Below, one piece after another: positions 1 through 8,524 of a stretch of DNA of 64,000 nt. Numbering within the stretch: the stretch's first letter is position 1; each line of letters starts with the position of its first letter. Both the position numbers and the translations under genes were made by a program. Below the pieces are notes generated by a model. That model worked only from the letters and a program-made list of their open reading frames with translations, ran no database searches and had not been told where the DNA came from. The DNA comes from an uncultured Coriobacteriaceae bacterium (lineage in GTDB: Bacteria; Actinomycetota; Coriobacteriia; Coriobacteriales; Atopobiaceae): assembly GCA_902777325.1 (NCBI GenBank), contig CACYTH010000006.1, positions 1 through 64,000 on the forward strand, read 5' to 3'.

Positions 1-245
1 CCTCTTCCGGGTATTCCATGCGGACTCCTCACCGGACCAATTGGTCCAACTTTTCGTCCGCACCCCCACGTCCCCTGTCCCACGTCCCCTGTCCCACCCC
101 CGACCCGCCCGCAGCCCCCGACCAGACCCGGCAGACCCTGTTCCTGTATTCCGTGCGAGATAAGAGAAACAGGTGCCTGTCCCCTGTTTCCCCAGAAACG
201 AGTTGGGTAAAGTAGGCTCCGTCAACGCAATCGTTTGGAGAGACC
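1..245. repeat. Intergenic stretch with repeat fragments
   Basis: No gene is visible in these 245 bases. They hold a perfect 14-bp palindrome at 34-47 (GGACCAATTGGTCC), two tandem copies of the 14-mer CACGTCCCCTGTCC at 67-94, and a hairpin at 166-190 whose arms are GAAACAGG and CCTGTTTC. The 14-mer matches the arms of the two long palindromes at 47085-47163 and 57321-57471, so this looks like a broken copy of the same dispersed element. The start codon of the M16C gene follows directly. Confidence 0.6.
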
Positions 246-3188
246 ATGCCCAGAGACACCAAGGACTTCACCACGCCCATCCCCGAGCTTTCCGTGGGCA
301 CCGCCCACCAGGGCTTCACGGTAGAGGCCATCGAGCCCCTTGCCGAGCTGACTGGCACCGCCTACGTCATGCGCCACACCTCCGGCGCGCGCCTGATGTG
401 GCTCGCCACCGCAGACACCAACCGCTCGTTTGCCATCGCCTTCAAGACCCCGCCTGCCGACGACACGGGCGTGTTTCACATCCTCGAGCACTCGGTGCTC
501 TGCGGGTCCGAGCGCTTCCCCGTCAAGGAGCCCTTCGTCAACCTGCTCAAGAGCTCCATGCAGACCTTCCTTAACGCCCTCACCTTCCCCGACAAGACCA
601 TGTATCCCGTCTCGTCCACCAACGTGGCCGACCTCGAGAACCTCATGGACGTCTACCTCGACGCCGTGCTGCACCCGGCTATCTACCAGCGCCCGCGCAT
701 CTTCGAGCAGGAGGGCTGGCACCTCGAGTACGACGAGGACTCCGACAGCCTGACCTACAACGGCGTCGTCTTCAACGAGATGAAGGGCGCGCTCTCCGAC
801 CCCGACGACGTCTCCTTCATGCACCTGCAGCGAGACCTCTTCCCCGACACGCCCTATCGCTTCGAGAGCGGCGGCGACCCGCGCGCCATCCCAACGCTCA
901 CCTACGAGCGCTTCATCGACCACCACGCGCGCCACTACAACCTCCCCAACAGCTACACCATCCTCTACGGCGACCTCGACATAGAGCGCGAGCTCGCCTT
1001 CATCGCCAAGCGCTTTGACGCGGTGGCGGACCGCAAGGCCGGCACGCCCAACGCACTGCCCCTGCAGCAGCCCGTCGTCTCCCCCATGCGCAAGGTCGAG
1101 ATGGCGACCGCCGAGGAGAACGCCTCGGTCTCGCTCGCCTATGTGCTGGGCACCTCCGCGGACCGCGAGCGCGTGCTCGCCGCCGACATCCTGCTCGACA
1201 CCCTGGCCGGCTCCAACGAGGCACCCCTCAAGCGCGCCGTGCTCGACGCCAAGCTCGGTGACGACTTCCGCGTCCAGCTGGTCGATGGGCTCCTGCAGCC
1301 CCAGGTGGTCTTCGTGCTCAAGGGCGCCAAGCCCGGCGTGGCCGACCGCTTCGCCGAGCTCGTACGCGACACCTGCGCCAGGCTCTGCACCGAGGGCATC
1401 GAGCGCGAGCGCCTCGCCGCCTCGCTCTCCCAGGCCGAGTTCAACCTGCGCGAGAACGACTGGGGCAGCTACTCCGACGGCGTGGCGCTGTCCATGCAGG
1501 CGCTCTCCGGCTGGCTGTACGACGACGCCCGTCCCGTTGACTACCTGCGCTACGAGCAGGAGATCGCCCACATGCGCGCGGGCCTCGAGCAGGGCTACTT
1601 CGAGCGGCTGCTGGACGAGGTCGTCTGCCACAGCACGCACAACGCGGCCATCGAGCTGGTACCGGTGGAGAGCGGCGACGCCGCCGACGAGCTCGCGGAG
1701 CTCGAGAGGCTGCGCGCCGGCATGGACGACAGCCAGATCGAACAGGTGGTGCGCGAGGTCGAGGCCCTGCGCGAGGAGCAGGAGCGCGAGGATGCGCCCG
1801 AGGACCTCGCCAAGCTCCCCCGCCTCTCCGTTGCCGACATCGGCGACGCGCCGGAGGAGACCCCGGCGCGCATGGTTGAGGCCCCGCTGCCCTGCCTCGC
1901 CCACGAGCTCGACACCCACCACATCCTCTACGCGTACCACTACTTCGACCTGCGGCGCCTTGCCTGGGAGGACCTCCCCTACGTGGGCGTTCTCACCGAC
2001 GTGCTGGGCAAGCTCGACACCGAGCGCCTCTCCGCCGCGCGTCTCGACACGGTGGTCGAGGAGAACCTCGGTGCGCTGAGCTTCTTCACCGAGGTCTACG
2101 GCGACGACAACGACCAGACCTACGTCCGACCCCTGCTGGTGGTCGGCGCAAGCGCCCTTGCCGAGAAGGTCGACCAGCTGGCGACACTGCCCGCCGAGGT
2201 GTGGTCCACCACGCGCTTCGACGACCTCGAGCAGATCCACGACATCCTTCAGCAGCGGCGCCTCTCCATGGAGCAGTACTACACGGGAGCGGGCCACAGC
2301 GCGGCCTCTGCCCGTCTCGCCACCTACTTCTGGACTGCGTCGCAGGCCAACGCCGCCATGAGCGGGGTCGACTACTACCTCTTCGTCAAGGACCTCCTTG
2401 CCCACTGGGACGAGCGCGCGCCCGAGCTCTCCGCGCGCCTCGAGGGTCTCGTCGCCAAGATCTTCACCGCCGACGAGGTGCAGGTGAGCCTCACCTGCCC
2501 GGCCGAGGACCGCGAGGCCTACTGGCAGGCTGCGGGCACCCTGGGCCTTCCCGTGGCAGGCGAGGCCGCCTGCGAGCACCGTCTGGCGCTGCCCGAGCCC
2601 AAGATCCTGAACGAGGCCTTCGTCGTGCCGGCCAACGTGTGCTTTGTCGCCGAGGGACAGCCCCGAAGCGCCCTTGACACCGGCGACCACGGCACCTGGA
2701 ACATCGCCTCGCGCGCGCTCTCCTTCGACTACCTGTGGAACGAGGTGCGTGTCAAGGGCGGAGCCTACGGCGCGGGCTTCAGGCACACCAACCAGGGCAT
2801 CATGCAGTTCTGGACCTACCGCGACCCGGCAGCCGCCCCCTCGGTCAGGCGCTTCGAACAGGCGGCCGACTGGATTGCCGGCTGGAACCCCACCGAGGAG
2901 GACCTGGCGGGCTACATCGTGTCGGTCGTCGCCTCCCATGACGCCCCGCAGAAGCCCCGCCAGCTCGCCCGCAGGCAGGATAGCCTCCACTTTGGCCGCC
3001 GTCCCGCAGACTGGCGCAACCAGATCCGCGAGCAGGACCTGTCCGTGAGCGTGGAGGCCGTGCGCGGTCTGGCGCCCGCCATGGCCGAGCTGCCCGAGAG
3101 GCGCGCGATCTGCGTCTTTGGCGGCCGCGAGAAGATCGAGGCCTGCGCCGAGGAGCTCGGCCTCAACGTGGTCGAGCTGATGGGCTAG
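246..3188 (+). CDS. M16C zinc metallopeptidase, presequence-protease (PreP/Cym1) type
   Basis: A 980-residue protein with the inverted zinc motif HxxEH at residues 78-82 (HILEH) and the third-ligand region FEQEGWH near 153-159. It has the four-domain length (about 970-1000 residues) of the M16C subfamily, whose members degrade short unfolded peptides inside a clam-shell chamber. The C-terminal half carries the Arg/Tyr-rich segment around RVKGGAYGAGF expected for substrate binding in M16 enzymes. No signal peptide is visible, so it should act in the cytoplasm as a peptide scavenger. The ATG at 246 follows a GGAG ribosome site. It is monocistronic, with an intrinsic terminator about 30 bp downstream. 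Family assignment is secure; the natural substrates are unknown. Confidence 0.93.
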   Translation: MPRDTKDFTTPIPELSVGTAHQGFTVEAIEPLAELTGTAYVMRHTSGARLMWLATADTNRSFAIAFKTPPADDTGVFHILEHSVLCGSERFPVKEPFVNLLKSSMQTFLNALTFPDKTMYPVSSTNVADLENLMDVYLDAVLHPAIYQRPRIFEQEGWHLEYDEDSDSLTYNGVVFNEMKGALSDPDDVSFMHLQRDLFPDTPYRFESGGDPRAIPTLTYERFIDHHARHYNLPNSYTILYGDLDIERELAFIAKRFDAVADRKAGTPNALPLQQPVVSPMRKVEMATAEENASVSLAYVLGTSADRERVLAADILLDTLAGSNEAPLKRAVLDAKLGDDFRVQLVDGLLQPQVVFVLKGAKPGVADRFAELVRDTCARLCTEGIERERLAASLSQAEFNLRENDWGSYSDGVALSMQALSGWLYDDARPVDYLRYEQEIAHMRAGLEQGYFERLLDEVVCHSTHNAAIELVPVESGDAADELAELERLRAGMDDSQIEQVVREVEALREEQEREDAPEDLAKLPRLSVADIGDAPEETPARMVEAPLPCLAHELDTHHILYAYHYFDLRRLAWEDLPYVGVLTDVLGKLDTERLSAARLDTVVEENLGALSFFTEVYGDDNDQTYVRPLLVVGASALAEKVDQLATLPAEVWSTTRFDDLEQIHDILQQRRLSMEQYYTGAGHSAASARLATYFWTASQANAAMSGVDYYLFVKDLLAHWDERAPELSARLEGLVAKIFTADEVQVSLTCPAEDREAYWQAAGTLGLPVAGEAACEHRLALPEPKILNEAFVVPANVCFVAEGQPRSALDTGDHGTWNIASRALSFDYLWNEVRVKGGAYGAGFRHTNQGIMQFWTYRDPAAAPSVRRFEQAADWIAGWNPTEEDLAGYIVSVVASHDAPQKPRQLARRQDSLHFGRRPADWRNQIREQDLSVSVEAVRGLAPAMAELPERRAICVFGGREKIEACAEELGLNVVELMG

Positions 3189-3219
3189 ATGCCATTTGCC
3201 AATGGGCCCTGCGTCTTTG

Positions 3220-3280
3220 GCGGCCCCTCCCGTCCGGTAGCTGCGCCTTTGCGCGGCACCACGGGAGGGGCCGCTTCTTT
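3220..3280 (+). terminator. Intrinsic terminator of the M16C gene
   Basis: Perfect 14-bp arms GCGGCCCCTCCCGT (3220-3233) and its complement (3261-3274) are followed by TTCTTTG. Confidence 0.8.
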
Positions 3281-3706
3281 GCTCGAGCGCGGGACGCTGT
3301 CCGCGGCTGCGTACCCCCAGGCCACGGTGACGCACGCGCGGACACAATCGGGGCCGAATCAGCCCAAACCTGTCTACGGCTGCGTACCCGTCCGACACGC
3401 ATGCACATCGAGCAGACAAGTATCTACGTTTTTTCCGCTTTGGCAATGCCTTTTAGGTATGTGGTGGAGGACGGAAAATCCCAAAATTTATTAGTCGATT
3501 CTGCCCGTCTCACCTACCTGCGGCGATGCGAGTTATCTACAGACTATCAACGTGGTTTCGACAATATCTAGTGTTGTCAACACCCCCTCAACACAAGAGA
3601 TTGTGGCATAGTATGTGCGCGCGCAATCTCTTGCGCAAGACGGAAACCCCGGCAGACGCGCCTAAGGCGTCTGTCGTGCACGCCAAAGACGGAGGGGACG
3701 CACTTC
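3281..3706 (+). promoter_or_regulatory. nrdDG leader region
   Basis: A non-coding, comparatively AT-rich stretch between the M16C terminator and nrdD. A 12-mer (GGCTGCGTACCC) occurs twice, near 3303 and 3379. The section 3410-3620 is the most AT-rich and carries the two NrdR boxes listed separately. A small hairpin with arms CAGACGC/GCGTCTG lies near 3654-3674, just before the nrdD ribosome site GGAGGGG. I could not place a convincing -35/-10 pair. Confidence 0.55.
3559..3606 (+). promoter_or_regulatory. Tandem NrdR boxes
   Basis: Two 16-bp sites fit the NrdR consensus acaCwAtATaTwGtgt, each at about 13 of 16 positions: CGACAATATCTAGTGT (3559-3574) and ACACAAGAGATTGTGG (3591-3606). Their start-to-start distance is 32 bp, about three helical turns, the arrangement known for NrdR repressor sites in front of ribonucleotide reductase operons. 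The nrdD start is 101 bp beyond the second box. nrdR itself is not in this window. Confidence 0.8.
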
Positions 3707-5881
3707 ATGAAGATCATCAAGCGCAACGGCTCCGAGGTCAGCTTCGACCTCTCTAAGATCGAGAACGCCATCAAGGCGGCAAACCGCGAGGTCCCCGAGG
3801 ACGAGCGCCTTGGCGAGCGCGAGATCAAGTTCGCCTCCCTCAACGTCGAGGACAAGTGCAAGGCCGCCGGCCACACCGTCACCGTCGAGGAGATCCAGGA
3901 CATGGTCGAGGACCAGCTGATGGCCCTCGACCGCTTCTCCGTGGCCCGCAAGTACATCATCTACCGCTACGAGCAGAACAAGAAGCGTCACAAGAACACG
4001 ACCGACGACAAGATCCTCGCCCTCATCGAGTGCGTGAACGAGGAGGTCAAGCAGGAGAACTCCAACAAGAACCCCACCGTCGTCTCGGTCCAGCGCGACT
4101 ACATGGCCGGCGAGGTCTCCAAGGACCTCACCATGCGCTCCCTGCTGCCCGCCGACGTCGTCGACGCCCACGAGAAGGGCATCATCCACTTCCACGACGC
4201 CGACTACTTCGCGCAGCACATGCACAACTGCGACCTCGTCAACCTCGAGGACATGCTGCAGAACGGCACCGTCATCTCCGGCACGCTCATCGAGAAGCCG
4301 CACAGCTTCAGCACTGCCTGCAACATCGCCACGCAGATCATCGCGCAGGTCGCCTCCACCCAGTACGGCGGCCAGTCCATCAGCCTCACGCACCTCGCGC
4401 CCTTCGTGGACGTCTCCCGCAAGAAGATCCGCCGCTCGGTCTACTCCGAGATGGAGACCATCGGCTTCAGCGCCACCAAGGAGCAGATCGACACCATGGT
4501 CGAGAAGCGTCTGCGCGAGGAGGTCGCCCGAGGCGTCCAGACCATCCAGTACCAGGTGGTCACCCTCATGACCACCAACGGCCAGGCGCCGTTCATCACC
4601 GTGTTCATGTACCTCAACGAGGCCCGCAACGCCCAGGAGAAGGCCGACCTCGCCCTCATCATCGAGGAGATGCTCAAGCAGCGCCACCAGGGCGTCAAGA
4701 ACGAGAAGGGTGTCTGGATCACCCCCGCCTTCCCCAAGCTCATCTACGTGCTCGAGCCGGACAACCTCACCGAGGGCACCCCGTACTTCTACCTCACCAA
4801 GCTCGCCGCCAAGTGCACCGCCAAGCGCATGGTGCCTGACTACATCTCCGAGAAGAAGATGTTCGAGTACAAGCTCTCCAAGGGCGAGACCGAGGGCAAC
4901 GGCGACTGCTACACCTGCATGGGCTGCCGCAGCTTCAAGAACTACGACCCCAGCAAGCCCAAGTACTACGGCCGCTTCAACCAGGGCGTCGTCACCATCA
5001 ACCTTCCCGACGTAGCCCTCTCCTCCTCCGGCGACATGAAGCGCTTCTGGGAGATCTTCGACGAGCGTCTTGACCTCTGCCATCGCGCACTGCGCTGCCG
5101 CCACGAGCGCCTCAAGGGCACCGTCTCCGACGCTGCCCCCATCCTGTGGCAGTACGGCGCCCTCGCGCGCCTCGACAAGGGCGAGACCATCGACAAGCTC
5201 CTCTATGGCGGGTACTCCACCATCAGCCTGGGCTACGCCGGCCTCTACGAGTGCGTCAAGTACATGACCGGCCACAGCCACACCGACCCCAAGGCCACCG
5301 AGTTCGCGCTCTCCGTCATGCAGCACATGAACGACAAGTGCACCGAGTGGAAGCTCGCCGAGGACATCGACTACTCCGTCTACGGCACGCCCATCGAGAG
5401 CGTCACCTACAAGTTCGCCAAGTGCCTGCAGCGTCGCTTTGGCATCGTGCCGGGCATCACGGACAAGGGCTACATCACCAACAGCTACCACGTCCACGTC
5501 ACCGAGGAGATCGACGCCTTCACCAAGCTGAGCTTCGAGAGCGCCTTCCAGCGCCTCTCCCCCGGCGGAGCCATCTCCTACGTCGAGGTGCCCAACATGC
5601 AGGACAACCTCGAGGCCGTCATCAGCGTCATGCAGTTCATCTACGACCACATCATGTACGCCGAGCTCAACACCAAGAGCGACTACTGCCAGTGCTGCGG
5701 CTACGACGGCGAGATCCAGATCGTGGAGGACGACGGCAAGCTGGTGTGGGAGTGCCCCAACTGCGGCAACCGCGACCAGAGCAAGATGAACGTCGCGCGT
5801 CGCACCTGCGGCTACATCGGCACCCAGTACTGGAACCAAGGCCGCACCCAGGAGATCAAGGACAGGGTGCTGCATCTGTAG
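3707..5881 (+). CDS. nrdD: Anaerobic (class III) ribonucleoside-triphosphate reductase
   Basis: A 724-residue glycyl-radical enzyme that makes deoxyribonucleotides without oxygen. The N-terminal ~95 residues are an ATP-cone allosteric domain (starting MKIIKRNGSEV). The C-terminus has the glycyl-radical loop RTCGYIG, with the radical glycine at about residue 702, preceded by the zinc-site cysteines in CQCCG and CPNCG. Length and domain order are normal for NrdD. The ATG at 3707 is preceded by GGAGGGG. The activase nrdG follows 87 bp downstream, separated by a hairpin. Two NrdR boxes upstream imply repression by NrdR when dNTPs or ATP analogues are abundant. Confidence 0.97.
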   Translation: MKIIKRNGSEVSFDLSKIENAIKAANREVPEDERLGEREIKFASLNVEDKCKAAGHTVTVEEIQDMVEDQLMALDRFSVARKYIIYRYEQNKKRHKNTTDDKILALIECVNEEVKQENSNKNPTVVSVQRDYMAGEVSKDLTMRSLLPADVVDAHEKGIIHFHDADYFAQHMHNCDLVNLEDMLQNGTVISGTLIEKPHSFSTACNIATQIIAQVASTQYGGQSISLTHLAPFVDVSRKKIRRSVYSEMETIGFSATKEQIDTMVEKRLREEVARGVQTIQYQVVTLMTTNGQAPFITVFMYLNEARNAQEKADLALIIEEMLKQRHQGVKNEKGVWITPAFPKLIYVLEPDNLTEGTPYFYLTKLAAKCTAKRMVPDYISEKKMFEYKLSKGETEGNGDCYTCMGCRSFKNYDPSKPKYYGRFNQGVVTINLPDVALSSSGDMKRFWEIFDERLDLCHRALRCRHERLKGTVSDAAPILWQYGALARLDKGETIDKLLYGGYSTISLGYAGLYECVKYMTGHSHTDPKATEFALSVMQHMNDKCTEWKLAEDIDYSVYGTPIESVTYKFAKCLQRRFGIVPGITDKGYITNSYHVHVTEEIDAFTKLSFESAFQRLSPGGAISYVEVPNMQDNLEAVISVMQFIYDHIMYAELNTKSDYCQCCGYDGEIQIVEDDGKLVWECPNCGNRDQSKMNVARRTCGYIGTQYWNQGRTQEIKDRVLHL

Positions 5882-5921
5882 GGCCTTGCGAGGCCTTGCG
5901 CCCACACATTTTGGCTGCGAC

Positions 5922-5949
5922 AGGGGGCATGGGGCAACTCATGCCCCCT
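5922..5949 (+). other. Hairpin between nrdD and nrdG
   Basis: Nine-bp arms AGGGGGCAT (5922-5930) and ATGCCCCCT (5941-5949) are followed by TCTTCGGG. The U-run is weak, so this looks more like a partial attenuator or mRNA-stabilising hairpin than a full terminator. It would let nrdD be expressed above nrdG. The role is inferred. Confidence 0.55.
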
Positions 5950-5968
5950 TCTTCGGGAGGACGAGGGC

Positions 5969-6517
5969 ATGAACTACGCGGAGATCAAGTACTGCGACAT
6001 CGCCAACGGCGTGGGCGTGCGCACCACGCTCTTTGTCTCGGGATGCCGCCATCATTGCGAGGGCTGCTTCAACCCCGTGCAGTGGGACTTCGCGGCCGGC
6101 GAGCCCTTTACCCCCGAGGTGGAGCAGAAGATCATGGAGAGCCTGGAGCCTCCCTACGTGGCGGGGCTCACCATCCTGGGCGGCGAGCCCATGGAGATGG
6201 AGAACCAGGCCGGCCTTCTGCCCTTCCTGCGGCGCGTGCGCGAGCGGTTCCCCCAGAAGAGCATCTGGGTCTACACCGGCTTCACGTGGGAGGCGCTCAC
6301 CCAAGGCCCCAGCCGCGCCACGTCCGAGATGGTCCCCCAGCTGCTCTCGCTTGTCGACGTGCTGGTGGACGGGCCCTTCGTGCTCCCGCTCAAGGACATC
6401 AGCCTGCGCTTTAGGGGCTCCTCCAACCAGCGCCTCATCGACGTGCCCGCGACGCTCGCCTCAGGCGAGGTCACCCTCTGGCAGGACGAGCCGGTCTTCT
6501 CGAGTCACGCCTGGTAG
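5969..6517 (+). CDS. nrdG: Anaerobic ribonucleotide reductase activating protein
   Basis: A 182-residue radical-SAM activase for NrdD. The [4Fe-4S]-binding CxxxCxxC motif is at residues 26-33 (CRHHCEGC), followed by the GGEP motif (ILGGEP) typical of radical-SAM activases. It generates the glycyl radical on NrdD with SAM and a flavodoxin-type reductant. It starts at an ATG preceded by GGGAGGACGAGG. It is cotranscribed with nrdD and ends 7 bp from the convergent stop of the next gene. Confidence 0.96.
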   Translation: MNYAEIKYCDIANGVGVRTTLFVSGCRHHCEGCFNPVQWDFAAGEPFTPEVEQKIMESLEPPYVAGLTILGGEPMEMENQAGLLPFLRRVRERFPQKSIWVYTGFTWEALTQGPSRATSEMVPQLLSLVDVLVDGPFVLPLKDISLRFRGSSNQRLIDVPATLASGEVTLWQDEPVFSSHAW

Positions 6518-6524
6518 GGCCGCG

Positions 6525-7058
6525 TCACTCGGCAAAGGCGTCGTAGCGGTCCACGCGCAGGAGCATCTGCTCGATATCGAGCAGGCACCAGATGCGGAGC
6601 CTGCGGCCCGTCCGTGGGGTGATGCCGAGGTCGTGCAGGCGCGGGTCGAGCACCGATGGCAGCCACTCCATCTGCTCGATCTCGTCGTAGTAGATGGTGC
6701 GCGTGGGACGGAAGGCCAGCCGGACGACCATGTGGTCGTCGTAGAGCGTCACCCGGTAGGCCAGCACGAACATCAAGATCAGATACAGCGAGACGAGAAA
6801 CGCGGTGAAGAAGAGGGCGGGAACCAGCGGGTCGGCAGAGAAGACCCCCAGGTGGCAGAGCCAGCCCACGAGGGTGCCAAGCATGCCCATGAAGAGCATG
6901 TTGAGCACGTACGAGCGACCGATGACCGGCGAGATCGTATAGGTGTCGTGGTGCAGGTGATGGCGCTCTGGCATCTCGAGACCAGACAGCAGGGTGACCA
7001 CGACCGCAACGGTGGGCAGCACCAACAGCAGGGTCATCAGGATCCAGCGCACGTCCAT
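6525..7058 (-). CDS. Small membrane protein with PH-like C-terminal domain
   Basis: A 177-residue protein with three probable membrane helices (about residues 5-25, 50-70 and 80-105), followed by a soluble half. That half includes YRVTLYDDHMVVRL and TIYYDEIEQMEW, a pattern common in bacterial PH-like membrane proteins, where the domain sits at the inner face of the membrane. It lies 5 bp downstream of pepT and is probably cotranscribed with it. Function is unknown; the PH-like call is from pattern only and is tentative. Confidence 0.65.
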   Translation of the reverse strand: MDVRWILMTLLLVLPTVAVVVTLLSGLEMPERHHLHHDTYTISPVIGRSYVLNMLFMGMLGTLVGWLCHLGVFSADPLVPALFFTAFLVSLYLILMFVLAYRVTLYDDHMVVRLAFRPTRTIYYDEIEQMEWLPSVLDPRLHDLGITPRTGRRLRIWCLLDIEQMLLRVDRYDAFAE

Positions 7059-7063
7059 CGGTC

Positions 7064-8311
7064 TTAGGCCTCCTGGGCAACGGCAAACTTCGCCACAAGA
7101 TGCTCCAGCATATCGACGGTGAGTTCAAGGCTCTTAACCGGCACAAACTCCCGTACGGAATGCATGCTGTAGCCACCGGTGGCCAGGTTGGGGCAGGGCA
7201 GCCCGCGGAAGGTGAGCTCGGCGCCATCGGTGCCGCCGCGGACCGGCTCGATCCACGGCTCGATCCCCACCTCGCGGTTTGCCTCGAGCGCGTTGTCGAT
7301 GAGGAACCTCTTGTCGGCAAAGTGCTCCGCCATGTTGCGGTACTGCCTCTTGAGACTGACCTCGACGGTTCCCTCGCCATAGCGGACGTTGAGGAACTCC
7401 GCGATGTCGCGCAGGGTCTGCTCGCGGCGCTCGAAGCTCGCGGAGTCAAAGTCGCGCAGGATGTAGGAGAGCGTGACCTCGGAGGCGGTGCCATCGATGC
7501 GGATGGGGTGATAGAAGCCCTCGCGACCGCAGGTGTGCTCTGGACGCTCGAAGGCCGGCACCATGCCCGCAAACTCGCCGGCAACCGTGATGGCGTTGAT
7601 CATCACGTCCTTTGCCGTGCCCGGATGGACCATGACGCCACGGACGCGCACCGTGGCCTCGCTCGCCGTGAAGCACTCGTAGCTGAACTCCCCCACCGGA
7701 CCGCCGTCGACGGTGTAGGCCCAAGCGGCACCAAAGCGCTCCAGGTCGAGCAGCGCGGCCCCGTGGCCGATCTCCTCGTCGGGCACGAAGGCGATCTTGA
7801 GGCACGGGTGCGGAAGGCTCGGGTCGGCCTTGAGGCGCGCGATCAGCGAGCAGATCTCCGCCACGCCCGCCTTGTCGTCCGCCGCGAGCAACGTGGTGCC
7901 GTCGGAGCAGACGATGTCCTGTCCGACCATCTGCTCGAGGTAGGCGATCTCGTCGGGGGTCGTGCTGACCGGCTTTCCGTCGACCACGCCCGCCACCAGG
8001 GCACCGCCCTCGTAGTGCACCACATGCGGGCGCACGCCCTCGCCAGGGGCGTCCGGAGCGCTGTCGATGTGCGCGATGAGCCCAAGCGCCGGCAGGCCCT
8101 CTGCGCCGGCGGAGGCGGGCAGCGAGGCCGTCACGTAGGCATGCTCGTCCACTACCACGTCGTCGCAACCAAGGTCGCGCAGCTCCTGCCCCAGCAGCGC
8201 CGCCATGTCATGCTCGCGCGGGGCCGAGGGCACCTGGTCCTCGGGGGCAAGCGGGTCGGACTGCGAATTCACCTGCACATAGCGCATGAAGCGCTCCAGC
8301 ACATCACTCAT
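7064..8311 (-). CDS. pepT: Peptidase T (tripeptide aminopeptidase, M20B)
   Basis: A 415-residue cytosolic zinc aminopeptidase that releases the N-terminal residue of tripeptides. The metal-binding motifs of M20B are in place: the HID motif at residues 81-83 (LIAHIDSAPD), the Asp in LAADDKAGVAEI and the catalytic Glu pair in PDEEIGHGA. Length matches PepT (~410). The ATG at 8311 is preceded by AAGGA. The small membrane protein gene follows 5 bp downstream. With the M16C and M18 peptidases it suggests a peptide-using lifestyle. Confidence 0.95.
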   Translation of the reverse strand: MSDVLERFMRYVQVNSQSDPLAPEDQVPSAPREHDMAALLGQELRDLGCDDVVVDEHAYVTASLPASAGAEGLPALGLIAHIDSAPDAPGEGVRPHVVHYEGGALVAGVVDGKPVSTTPDEIAYLEQMVGQDIVCSDGTTLLAADDKAGVAEICSLIARLKADPSLPHPCLKIAFVPDEEIGHGAALLDLERFGAAWAYTVDGGPVGEFSYECFTASEATVRVRGVMVHPGTAKDVMINAITVAGEFAGMVPAFERPEHTCGREGFYHPIRIDGTASEVTLSYILRDFDSASFERREQTLRDIAEFLNVRYGEGTVEVSLKRQYRNMAEHFADKRFLIDNALEANREVGIEPWIEPVRGGTDGAELTFRGLPCPNLATGGYSMHSVREFVPVKSLELTVDMLEHLVAKFAVAQEA

Positions 8312-8404
8312 CGGGGGTTCCTTGTCTCGTATTCAACAGCAAGAGCATAGCCCAAAGCCACTGCCGATGCGCCAAATGACCGATGTGCACACATAGCGCG
8401 TGAG

Positions 8405-8468
8405 ACCTGCCATGGGGGGTAACCCCCCGTGACATGGGGCGTGCGACCTGCCATGGGGGGTAACCCCC
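8405..8468. repeat. 23-bp direct repeat with internal GGGGGTAACCCCC palindrome
   Basis: The same 23-mer occurs at 8405-8427 and 8446-8468. Each copy begins ACCTGCCATGG and contains a G-run/C-run mini-palindrome around TAA. The second copy is built into the terminator hairpin described next. Confidence 0.7.
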
Positions 8469-8486
8469 TTTGGCAGGTCGCACGCC
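8438..8486 (-). terminator. Long hairpin, probable terminator of the YD-repeat lipoprotein gene
   Basis: Perfect 16-bp arms GGCGTGCGACCTGCCA (8438-8453) and its complement (8471-8486) enclose a loop that itself folds through GGGGG/CCCCC. It lies between the lipoprotein stop (8525) and the pepT start (8311), both on the minus strand. No clear U-run follows on that strand, so termination may depend on the hairpin alone. Confidence 0.55.
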
Positions 8487-8524
8487 GTTGCAAGGCCATC
8501 TCGGATGGCTATGGCCGTCTGTCG

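Noticed and set aside
166-190. A third MarR operator because the hairpin arm contains AAACAGGTGCCTGT
   Set aside because: It is asymmetric relative to ACAGGTACCTGT, is part of the dispersed repeat and lies far from the regulator.
222-3446. A 1074-codon open frame antisense to the M16C peptidase; similar long antisense frames at 3662-5905, 10543-14169 and 27061-31533
   Set aside because: They mirror real genes on the other strand, have the low-complexity Val/Gly/Leu/Asp-rich composition expected from antisense GC-rich codons, no family match and no ribosome sites.
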